Assembly (NCBI RefSeq): GCF_002217395.1
Contig: NZ_MUHD01000014.1
Span: 217,908 to 281,907 of the forward strand
Direction: 5' to 3'
DNA length: 64,000 nucleotides
Source: Flavobacterium plurextorum
GTDB taxonomy: Bacteria > Bacteroidota > Bacteroidia > Flavobacteriales > Flavobacteriaceae
The number at the start of each line of letters is the position of its first letter. Positions within the stretch are counted from its first letter, which is position 1. Below are positions 1 to 6,522 of the stretch, in pieces. The notes beneath the pieces are model-generated. The model saw only the letters and a program-made list of their open reading frames with translations, did no database searches and was not told the DNA's origin. Made by a program: the position numbers and the translations under genes.

Positions 1-22
1 AAAAAATGATCTTTCTTTTTTT

Positions 23-51
23 TTGTGATGTCAGTAAAAAGTATATTTTTG
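23..51 (+). promoter_or_regulatory. Bacteroidota-type promoter of the RDD gene
   Basis: A TATTTTTG box (44-51) matches the Bacteroidota -7 consensus TAnnTTTG. A TTG triplet at 23-25 lies 18 bases upstream and fits the -33 element. Transcription would start near 57, about 45 bases before the ATG at 104. Confidence 0.5.
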
Positions 52-103
52 TTAATTAAAAAATCAAAAGTTATTAATAATCAACTACTAAACCACATTA
101 CAA

Positions 104-610
104 ATGAGCAATTCTACTTACGTTTTAGACGATAAATTATTAGTGTCAGCTGGAGCACGTTTTTTACATTATATAATTGATCTTTTTGCCTTTTTTGTCA
201 TTTTAATCCTAATTGGAGCAGCAATCGGTGTTCTTTCTGCCTTACTTGATGTTACTGCATTGTCTGATTGGATGAATGGTTTAGGTGATTTAGGATGGAA
301 TCTTGTCGCAATTATAGTTTCGTTAATTTATTATATTGCTATGGAAGGATTATTAGGCAGAACAATAGGAAAATACATTACAGGCAGTATTGTAGTGGAT
401 GAAAATGGTCAGAAACCGGATTTTGGAACTATTGTAAAAAGAAGTTTTTGTCGTTTAATTCCTTTTGATGCACTTACTTTTTTGGGAGGTTCTAGAGGTT
501 GGCATGATTCATTATCTGGAACCTATGTTGTGAGTAAAAAAGCATTAGATGAAGAAGTGAAATCCTTTCATGAGTTCAATTTAATTGGAGTTCAGGAAGT
601 AAATCAATAA
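104..610 (+). CDS. RDD family membrane protein
   Basis: Small integral membrane protein of the RDD family (168 residues, usual length). The family name comes from conserved Arg and Asp residues; here R19 and D26 sit at the edge of the first hydrophobic segment (about 20-48), followed by a second one (about 63-85). The C-terminal part has the typical RTIGKYITG and WHDSLSGTYVV stretches. RDD proteins have no single known function; transport roles have been proposed for some. The ATG at 104 is well placed behind a TAnnTTTG promoter. It is a single-gene unit ahead of the Rrf2 regulator, with a weak hairpin after the stop. A link to sulfur metabolism is not evident. Confidence 0.85.
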   Translation: MSNSTYVLDDKLLVSAGARFLHYIIDLFAFFVILILIGAAIGVLSALLDVTALSDWMNGLGDLGWNLVAIIVSLIYYIAMEGLLGRTIGKYITGSIVVDENGQKPDFGTIVKRSFCRLIPFDALTFLGGSRGWHDSLSGTYVVSKKALDEEVKSFHEFNLIGVQEVNQ

Positions 611-640
611 AACTATACTAATTTGGTAGAATATAGTTTT
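609..640 (+). terminator. weak hairpin after the RDD gene
   Basis: AAAACTATA (609-617) can pair with TATAGTTTT (632-640), overlapping the stop codon. The 3' arm ends in four T but no long T run follows, so termination would be weak. Confidence 0.35.
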
Positions 641-671
641 CTATTCTGTTAGTATTCTCGTTCAAAAAGTC

Positions 672-679
672 TATTTTTG
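672..679 (+). promoter_or_regulatory. -7 box of the Rrf2 regulator gene
   Basis: TATTTTTG matches TAnnTTTG and lies 75 bases before the ATG at 754. I find no clear TTG element at the usual distance upstream. Confidence 0.4.
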
Positions 680-753
680 TTGCAGAAAAACAATGAAGAT
701 TGTTTATTTTAGTGAGAATGTAAAATAAACAGTCAGCAATCAAAAATCTAAAA

Positions 754-1164
754 ATGCTTTCAAAGAAAACAAAATACGGAATTAAAGCTTTAACTTATTT
801 GGCAAGACGCGAGAATAACGAACCTGTACAAATTGCCGAAATTGCGAAAAGCGAACATATTTCGATTAAATTTCTGGAAAGTATTTTATTACTTTTAAGA
901 AATTCAGGTTTCTTGGGTGCTAAAAAAGGAAAAGGCGGAGGTTATTATCTAATCAAAGATCCAAAAGACATCAGCATGGCTAAAGTGTACCGTATTCTTG
1001 AAGGTCCAATTGCATTGCTGCCATGTGCGAGTCATAATTTTTATGAAAAATGCGACGATTGTGACGATGAGGATTCTTGTGCTGCCCGACGTTTAATGAC
1101 TGAAGTTAGAGATAATACACTTAAAATATTAGAAAGTAACTCTTTAGCAGATATTGCATTTTAA
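754..1164 (+). CDS. Rrf2 family transcriptional regulator
   Basis: Winged-helix DNA-binding regulator of the Rrf2 family (136 residues; relatives include IscR and the cysteine regulator CymR). The recognition helix region is about residues 27-50 and the wing contains the glycine-rich KKGKGGGYYL stretch (57-66). Four cysteines lie in the C-terminal half, C91, C100, C103 and C109. IscR binds a [2Fe-2S] cluster through three cysteines in this region, so a cluster or thiol sensor is plausible, although the spacing differs. Position next to the two permeases and the sulfate-reduction operon suggests that it controls sulfur assimilation. That role is inference from context. Confidence 0.9.
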   Translation: MLSKKTKYGIKALTYLARRENNEPVQIAEIAKSEHISIKFLESILLLLRNSGFLGAKKGKGGGYYLIKDPKDISMAKVYRILEGPIALLPCASHNFYEKCDDCDDEDSCAARRLMTEVRDNTLKILESNSLADIAF

Positions 1165-1184
1165 TACATATTAGTTTAGATATA

Positions 1185-1226
1185 AAAAAAAGTCCATTTC
1201 ATAATTTTTGAAAAGGACTTTTTTTG
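1185..1226. terminator. bidirectional terminator, Rrf2 gene / TauE gene
   Basis: A-run then AGTCC, a loop, then GGACT followed by seven T. It lies between convergent genes ending at 1164 and 1234 and has a T-rich tail in both directions. Confidence 0.8.
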
Positions 1227-1233
1227 TTTTATC

Positions 1234-2016
1234 TTAAAATATCAATTTATATCCCGCCATAAAAAGCATAACAGCGATGGCATTTCTTAAAAACAAATCA
1301 GGCACTTTTCCGCTTAACATACTTCCCATAAAAATTCCGGGAAGGGATCCTAAAAGTAATTGACCTAATAAAAATAAGTCTAAGTTTCCCATCGAAGCAT
1401 GACCAATTCCGGCTACCAAAGTTAAAGGAACGGCATGAGCGATTTCAGTTCCTACCAAACGCGGCGTTGGTAAAAGCGGATACAAGAAAAATAAAGTTAC
1501 TGTGCCTAAAGCTCCAGCTCCAATTGAAGTTAAGGTTACAGTTGCGCCAAGTAAAACTCCAATACCAATTGTCAGCATATTTTGAGTTTGACTCTCGCTG
1601 TGAAATTTATCGCCTGCATGTTTTTGAGAAAATCGCAACAGCCTTTTCTTAAATAAAATTGCAACAGATGTAAAAAGAAGTGCCCAGCCTAAACTGTATT
1701 TTATTACAGAATTTATAGTAGAAATATCAGTTTTTATACTGTTTAATATCCATAAAGTCAGCAAAGCAGCAGGAACACTTCCTAGAGTCAGCCAGCCAGT
1801 AATTTTCCAGTTTATGTTTCCCTTTTTATGATGAACAAATACTCCGCCGGCTTTAGTAAATGCGGCGTAAAGTAAATCAGTTCCAACTGCAGTAGTTGGT
1901 GGAATGCCAAAGTACAATAAAATGGGAGTCATTAAAGAGCCGCCTCCAACTCCGGTTAGTCCTACTATAAAGCCAACGACTAAACCTGCAATTACAAGGC
2001 CTATTTGAAAATCCAT
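1234..2016 (-). CDS. sulfite exporter TauE/SafE family permease
   Basis: Polytopic inner membrane protein of 260 residues from the TauE/SafE (DUF81) family, whose members move sulfite, sulfoacetate, sulfate and related anions. The N-terminal hydrophobic stretch carries the family signature VGLTGVGGGSLMTPILL (about 19-35). A second related repeat around residues 155-175 (TLTSIGAGALGTV) reflects the internal duplication of the family. It is divergent from the second TauE/SafE gene at 2320 and convergent with the Rrf2 gene. Substrate and direction cannot be read from sequence; sulfite or another sulfur anion is the likely cargo given the neighbours. Confidence 0.85.
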   Translation of the reverse strand: MDFQIGLVIAGLVVGFIVGLTGVGGGSLMTPILLYFGIPPTTAVGTDLLYAAFTKAGGVFVHHKKGNINWKITGWLTLGSVPAALLTLWILNSIKTDISTINSVIKYSLGWALLFTSVAILFKKRLLRFSQKHAGDKFHSESQTQNMLTIGIGVLLGATVTLTSIGAGALGTVTLFFLYPLLPTPRLVGTEIAHAVPLTLVAGIGHASMGNLDLFLLGQLLLGSLPGIFMGSMLSGKVPDLFLRNAIAVMLFMAGYKLIF

Positions 2017-2229
2017 AATTAAAAAAAATTTGGCGCTAAAGTAATAACAATTTTATAATTATCCTATAGATTTTGTAGAGATTAAAAATGTATTTAAAAA
2101 ACAAATGATTACAAGGCAGATGTTGTTTAAATAAGATGAGTTTTAATTTCATTTGTTAAATTAATTTGTTGAAACATTACGACAGTAATTTCTAGATAAT
2201 TAGAGCTTTAAAAAAAAGATAATATTGTT

Positions 2230-2257
2230 TTGATTTTTAGAAATAAGTAGTATTTTT
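2230..2257 (+). promoter_or_regulatory. promoter of the sulfate-reduction operon
   Basis: TATTTTTG (2250-2257) is a perfect TAnnTTTG -7 box. A TTG (2230-2232) lies 17 bases upstream as -33 element. The start site would fall near 2264, just before the palindrome at 2268. Confidence 0.6.
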
Positions 2258-2267
2258 GCAAAGTAAT

Positions 2268-2290
2268 CTATTAACCCGATAGGGTAATAG
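2268..2290. promoter_or_regulatory. candidate operator palindrome of the sulfate operon
   Basis: CTATTAACCC (2268-2277) faces GGGTAATAG (2282-2290) around a GATA spacer: a nearly perfect inverted repeat with one extra A in the left arm. It sits directly downstream of the predicted -7 box, overlapping or just after the start site, the place for a repressor. The nearby Rrf2 protein is the obvious candidate ligand, but this is inference. Confidence 0.5.
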
Positions 2291-2319
2291 GATTTGAAAA
2301 TCAATCGAATAGTATTAAT

Positions 2320-3222
2320 ATGGAGAAAGAACTGAAAATAAATAGTATTGATGTGAAGTCTGAAGCTTCATTAAAAGAGAAGCTTTGGGTTGTAATACCA
2401 GTTGTTTTATTAGTAGGTTTACTATCAACCTTGATTTACAATCATTATGCTGATTTTTCTGTAGATGCTTTTATAGCGGGATTCAATCAGGAATTTTTAG
2501 TGTTTTTTGCTATTGGAGTTTTTGCTCAATTGGTTGATGGTACTCTAGGAATGGGTTACGGAGCGACTTCAACGTCATTTTTATTGGCTTATGGAGTTCC
2601 ACCAGTTGTAAGCAGTACTGCGGTTCACGTATCTGAAATGTTTACAACAGGAGCTTCCGCACTTTCACATCACCGATTTGGAAATATCAATAAAAAGTTA
2701 GTTAAACATTTATTGATTCCAGGAGTTTTAGGTTCAATTACAGGAGCTTATTTATTGGCAGATGTTATTAATGGAGATATAATTAAACCATTTATTGCAG
2801 TATATATGATTGTTTTGGCAGTCATTATTATTAAAAAAGCCTTGAAGAAAAGTATTGTAAAAAAGAAAACTAAAAAACTTGGTTATTTAGCTGTTTTCGG
2901 TGGTTTTATGGATTCGGTTGGCGGCGGAGGCTGGGGACCAATTGTGACTTCAACATTACTAGGAAGAGGAAGAAATCCAAGATATACTATCGGTTCCGTA
3001 AATGCAGCTGAGTTCGCAATTTCATTTGCAAGCGGTATAACATTTATGCTTTTTGGAGGAATTCATGGCTGGCAGGTAATCATCGGATTGATTTTAGGAG
3101 GAGTTATTTCAGCGCCATTAGCAGCATATTTGGTAAATAAAATCAAAAGAAAACCAATGATGGTTGCAGTTGGAATTCTAATTATATTATTGAGTTTAAA
3201 AACATTATCTAAATTATTGTAA
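2320..3222 (+). CDS. TauE/SafE family permease, probable sulfate/sulfite transporter of the operon
   Basis: Inner membrane protein of 300 residues, again of the TauE/SafE family, with about eight hydrophobic segments. The two halves carry related glycine-rich motifs: FAQLVDGTLGMGYGATSTS near 67-85 and GGFMDSVGGGGWGPIVTS near 194-211. An N-terminal cytoplasmic tail of about 20 residues precedes the first helix. It is the first gene of the operon, 25 bases before cysH, behind a good promoter and a palindrome. No CysPTWA-type sulfate ABC transporter appears in the window. A DUF81-type CysZ permease serves sulfate uptake in Corynebacterium, so I favour sulfate import here. Export of surplus sulfite is the alternative. 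Confidence 0.8.
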   Translation: MEKELKINSIDVKSEASLKEKLWVVIPVVLLVGLLSTLIYNHYADFSVDAFIAGFNQEFLVFFAIGVFAQLVDGTLGMGYGATSTSFLLAYGVPPVVSSTAVHVSEMFTTGASALSHHRFGNINKKLVKHLLIPGVLGSITGAYLLADVINGDIIKPFIAVYMIVLAVIIIKKALKKSIVKKKTKKLGYLAVFGGFMDSVGGGGWGPIVTSTLLGRGRNPRYTIGSVNAAEFAISFASGITFMLFGGIHGWQVIIGLILGGVISAPLAAYLVNKIKRKPMMVAVGILIILLSLKTLSKLL

Positions 3223-3233
3223 GTAATAATTTT

Positions 3234-3243
3234 AGAAAGGAGA
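3234..3243 (+). promoter_or_regulatory. strong Shine-Dalgarno sequence before cysH
   Basis: AGAAAGGAGA lies 4 bases before the ATG at 3248. Purine-rich sites this close to the consensus are uncommon in Flavobacterium, where the anti-SD is generally sequestered. Confidence 0.5.
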
Positions 3244-3247
3244 GATT

Positions 3248-3958
3248 ATGAGTGCGATTATTGTACAAGATTTATTAGAGAAAACTGCAGCTTTTTCGCT
3301 TGACGAAACCTTAGTTTTTTTAGCAGAAGAATTCCCAGGGAAAGTAATTTTCTCGACTTCTTTTGGACAGGAAGATCAGGTAATTACAGATTTTATTGCA
3401 AAAAGCAATACTGATATTATTGTTTTTACTCTAGATACGGGAAGATTATTTCAGGAAACTTACGACGTTTTTCACAAAACATTAAAAAAGTATAAAAGAC
3501 CTATCGAAGTTTATTTTCCGGAAGCTGCAGCTGTAGAAAATTTACTAAAAGAAAAAGGACCAAACAGCTTTTACGATTCAGTTGAAAATAGAAAAGAGTG
3601 TTGTTTTATTCGAAAAGTAGTTCCGTTAAGAAAAGCTTTAGCAGGAAATTCAGTTTGGATTACAGGTTTAAGAGCTGAACAATCAGAAAACAGACAAGAT
3701 TTACATTTGTTTGAATATGATGGAAACTTCGAAATTATAAAATTCAATCCGTTGCTAAAATGGACTTTAGAAGAGGTTGAAACATATTTGCAAGAGAACA
3801 ATGTTCCTCAAAATGCATTGCACAAACAAGGTTTCGTAAGTATTGGATGTGCTCCTTGTACTAGAGCAATTTTTCCAGGAGAAGATATTAGAGCAGGAAG
3901 ATGGTATTGGGAATCGAGCCATAAAGAGTGTGGTTTGCATAGTGCTAAAAAAGAGTAG
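3248..3958 (+). CDS. cysH: phosphoadenylyl/adenylyl-sulfate reductase, probable APS reductase
   Basis: Cytoplasmic reductase that turns activated sulfate into sulfite, 236 residues (usual length). STSFGQEDQV (36-45) forms the nucleotide-binding start. Two cysteine pairs, C118-C119 (ENRKECCFIRK) and C201/C204 (SIGCAPCT), are the ligands of the [4Fe-4S] cluster that marks the APS-reducing branch; the PAPS-specific E. coli enzyme lacks them. The catalytic cysteine is C228 in the ECGLH motif near the C-terminus. No APS kinase (cysC) is seen in the operon and CysN carries no kinase domain, which supports direct APS reduction. It follows the permease by 25 bases and is followed by a REP-like repeat. 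Confidence 0.93.
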   Translation: MSAIIVQDLLEKTAAFSLDETLVFLAEEFPGKVIFSTSFGQEDQVITDFIAKSNTDIIVFTLDTGRLFQETYDVFHKTLKKYKRPIEVYFPEAAAVENLLKEKGPNSFYDSVENRKECCFIRKVVPLRKALAGNSVWITGLRAEQSENRQDLHLFEYDGNFEIIKFNPLLKWTLEEVETYLQENNVPQNALHKQGFVSIGCAPCTRAIFPGEDIRAGRWYWESSHKECGLHSAKKE

Positions 3959-3999
3959 TTAGAGGTAAGAAGCAAGAAAATAGATTTAGAATATGGATT

Positions 4000-4063
4000 A
4001 AAGTTTCGGAGGAACGATTCATATTGTAGAGCCGTCCCGAAGCTTCGGGATTAATCCGGGTGG
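4000..4063. repeat. REP-like palindromic repeat, copy 1
   Basis: A degenerate palindrome TTTCGGAGGAAC is followed by GATTCATATTGTAG and then the perfect palindrome TCCCGAAGCTTCGGGA (4035-4050). Similar units recur at 9380, 9411, 10198 and 14032. Confidence 0.65.
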
Positions 4064-4110
4064 AGAATAAAGAAAACAGAATAAATAGCGTAAAGTTTTA
4101 GAGTAACTCA

Positions 4111-4139
4111 CAACTTAAAACCTGAAACTTGAAACTAAA
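4111..4139. repeat. AACTTGAAACCTGAAAC-type repeat, copy 1
   Basis: Short run of CTGAAACTTGAAAC units just before cysD. Related runs occur at 5146-5182 and 16775-16846. Confidence 0.5.
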
Positions 4140-4159
4140 AAATATCAAACAAAAAAACA

Positions 4160-5059
4160 ATGAGTTCAGTATTAAAAACAAACGCTTTAGAGAGTGAAGC
4201 GATATATATTTTCAGAGAAGTAATTTCACAGTTTGACAAACCAGTTTTACTTTTCTCAGGAGGAAAAGATTCTATAACATTAGTGCGTTTAGCGCAAAAA
4301 GCATTTTTCCCTGCTAAGATTCCGTTTCCTCTATTACACGTTGATACGGGACACAATTTCCCTGAAACTATTGCTTTCAGAGATAAATTGGTAGAAGAAT
4401 TAGGTTTAGAGTTAATCGTTCGTAATGTTCAGGATGCTATTGATGAAGGAAAAGTGGTTGAAGAAACAGGAAAATATTCTAGTAGAAACAGCCTGCAGAC
4501 AACAACACTTTTAGATGCAATTGAAGAATTTAAGTTTGATGCTTGTATTGGTGGTGCGCGTCGTGATGAAGAAAAAGCAAGAGCAAAAGAGCGTATTTTC
4601 TCTGTTCGTGATGATTTCGGACAATGGGATGAAAAAAATCAAAGACCTGAGTTATTTGATATTTTGAATGGAAAAATCGAAAACGGACAAAACGTTCGTG
4701 TTTTCCCAATTTCAAACTGGACAGAATTAGATGTTTGGAGTTATATCGAAAAAGAACATATCGAGATTCCATCAATCTATTTTTCACATAAAAGAAAAGT
4801 TTTTTTGAGAGACGGTTTAATCTGGTCGCATTCTCCTTTTGTGTACCAAGAAGAAGACGAACAAATCGAAGAAAGAATTGTTCGCTTCAGAACCGTTGGA
4901 GATATGAGTTGTACAGCAGCAGTTGAATCTTACGCAGCAACAATCGAAGAAGTTGTTGGAGAGATCAGAGAATCAACAATTTCTGAAAGAGGAGCCAGAA
5001 TCGATGACAAACGTTCTGAAGCCGCAATGGAAAAGAGAAAACAACAAGGATACTTTTAA
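4160..5059 (+). CDS. cysD: sulfate adenylyltransferase subunit 2
   Basis: Catalytic small subunit of ATP sulfurylase (299 residues; E. coli CysD is about 302). With the GTPase CysN it makes adenylyl sulfate (APS) from ATP and sulfate. The PP-loop motif SGGKDS lies at 33-38. The conserved LHVDTGHNFPE, IGGARRDEEKARAKER and C-terminal ISERGARIDDK stretches are all present. The ATG at 4160 follows a repeat-filled 201-base gap after cysH. cysN follows after 134 bases, so the pair may be transcribed together with cysH despite the spacer. Confidence 0.97.
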   Translation: MSSVLKTNALESEAIYIFREVISQFDKPVLLFSGGKDSITLVRLAQKAFFPAKIPFPLLHVDTGHNFPETIAFRDKLVEELGLELIVRNVQDAIDEGKVVEETGKYSSRNSLQTTTLLDAIEEFKFDACIGGARRDEEKARAKERIFSVRDDFGQWDEKNQRPELFDILNGKIENGQNVRVFPISNWTELDVWSYIEKEHIEIPSIYFSHKRKVFLRDGLIWSHSPFVYQEEDEQIEERIVRFRTVGDMSCTAAVESYAATIEEVVGEIRESTISERGARIDDKRSEAAMEKRKQQGYF

Positions 5060-5145
5060 TTCAATTAAAAATTGAGAATTAAAAATTAAAAGTTAGAATC
5101 AAGAAAACAAAAACATACAGATTTAAATTTTAGTTCAAGGGAAAG

Positions 5146-5182
5146 CAACTTGAAACTTGAAACAAAAATTAAACCTGAAACA
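5146..5182. repeat. AACTTGAAACCTGAAAC-type repeat, copy 2
   Basis: AACTTGAAACTTGAAAC and a further AACCTGAAAC lie in the cysD-cysN gap. The unit matches the runs at 4111 and 16775. Confidence 0.5.
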
Positions 5183-5193
5183 AAATATTAAGA

Positions 5194-6438
5194 ATGGAAG
5201 TTTTAAAAATAGCAACAGCGGGAAGTGTAGATGATGGAAAAAGTACTTTGATCGGGAGATTATTGTACGATACAAAATCATTGACTACTGATAAGATTGA
5301 AGCAATCGAAAAAAGCAGTAAACAAAAAGGATATGATTATCTTGATTTTTCACTAGCGACTGACGGATTAGTAGCAGAAAGAGAACAAGGAATCACGATT
5401 GATGTTGCGCATATTTACTTTTCGACTGCAAAGAAAAGTTACATTATAGCCGATACTCCGGGTCACGTAGAATATACGAGAAACATGGTTACAGGAGCTT
5501 CGACTTCTCAGGTTTCTATCATTTTAATTGATGCCAGAAAAGGTGTAATTGAGCAAACATACCGTCACTTTTTTATCAATAATTTATTGCGAGTAAAAGA
5601 AGTAATTGTTGCGATTAATAAAATGGATTTAGTTGATTACTCAGAAGAAGTTTTCAATAAAATCAAAGCCGATTTTCAGGCGTTAAATGCAAAAAGTACA
5701 TTCAAAGAACAAAACGTAAGCTATATTCCGTTAAGCGCAATCAACGGTGGAAACGTTGTTGATCAGTCAAAAGATATGCCTTGGTATGATGGACAAACCG
5801 TTTTAGAACATTTAGAAGGATTACATTCTCATGATGTTTTTGAAGCAGGAAAAGCACGTTTCCCAGTTCAAACCGTAATTCGCCCAAAAACAGAAGAGTA
5901 CCACGATTTTAGAGGTTACGCTGGAAAATTATACGGAAACTCAATTAAAGTTGGAGATGCTGTAACAGTTCTTCCTTCTTTAACAGAATCAAAAGTATCT
6001 AAAATTCACTTTTTCGATAAAACATTTGACGAAGCCGTTGCAGGTTCTTCAATTACAATCGAATTAGAAAATGATATCAATGTAACGAGAGGTGATATGA
6101 TTGTAAAATCAGATGAACTTCCAAAAATTGAAAAAGAAATCACAACAACAGTTTGTTGGATGGACAGTAAAAAATTGGTTGCAGGAACAAAATACATTGT
6201 GCAGCACAATACAAATTCAGTTTTAGCAAAAGTAGAAAGTATCAAAAATACAATTTCAACTGATTATTCTGGAACAAAAGAAGCTTCGCAATTAGCGATC
6301 AACGAAATCGGAGAAGTAAGCATAAAATTAAGCAAGCCTTTATATTTTGACGCTTACAACGACAATAAATCAAATGGAGCTTTTATTTTAATTGATACCG
6401 CAACAAACACAACAGCAGGAGTAGGATTCATCAGGTAG
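5194..6438 (+). CDS. cysN: sulfate adenylyltransferase subunit 1 (GTPase)
   Basis: Regulatory GTPase subunit of ATP sulfurylase; GTP hydrolysis drives the otherwise unfavourable formation of APS. The P-loop GSVDDGKST is at 10-18, DTPGH follows in G3 and NKMD in G4, as in EF-Tu-like GTPases, with beta-barrel domains after about residue 220. At 414 residues it is shorter than E. coli CysN (475) and ends without any fused APS kinase (CysC) domain. The ATG at 5194 is the natural start because the GTPase fold begins within 10 residues. The sulfite reductase gene follows after an 84-base spacer made of tandem repeats. Confidence 0.96.
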   Translation: MEVLKIATAGSVDDGKSTLIGRLLYDTKSLTTDKIEAIEKSSKQKGYDYLDFSLATDGLVAEREQGITIDVAHIYFSTAKKSYIIADTPGHVEYTRNMVTGASTSQVSIILIDARKGVIEQTYRHFFINNLLRVKEVIVAINKMDLVDYSEEVFNKIKADFQALNAKSTFKEQNVSYIPLSAINGGNVVDQSKDMPWYDGQTVLEHLEGLHSHDVFEAGKARFPVQTVIRPKTEEYHDFRGYAGKLYGNSIKVGDAVTVLPSLTESKVSKIHFFDKTFDEAVAGSSITIELENDINVTRGDMIVKSDELPKIEKEITTTVCWMDSKKLVAGTKYIVQHNTNSVLAKVESIKNTISTDYSGTKEASQLAINEIGEVSIKLSKPLYFDAYNDNKSNGAFILIDTATNTTAGVGFIR

Positions 6439-6478
6439 TTGATAGTTTGTGGTTTTTAGTTGATAGTTCTGCTGTCAA

Positions 6479-6516
6479 CAACCAACTATAAACAACCAAC
6501 TATAAACAACCAACTT
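6479..6516 (+). repeat. 14-bp tandem repeat before the sulfite reductase gene
   Basis: CAACCAACTATAAA occurs twice in tandem followed by a third partial copy. Just upstream, GTTGATAGTT (6438-6447 and 6459-6468) is partly complementary, so the leader could fold back on itself. Confidence 0.7.
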
Positions 6517-6522
6517 AGAGAA

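Larger units (their letters stand above)
2017..2319. other. divergent intergenic region ahead of the sulfate operon
   Basis: This 303-base AT-rich gap separates the two divergent permease genes. Its right part holds the operon promoter and a near-palindrome listed separately. I see no gene or stable RNA structure in the left part. Confidence 0.6.

Noticed and set aside
6460..6522. Longer start for the sulfite reductase (21 extra residues).
   Set aside because: The added codons come from the tandem CAACCAACTATAAA repeat; the ATG at 6523 begins the conserved protein.
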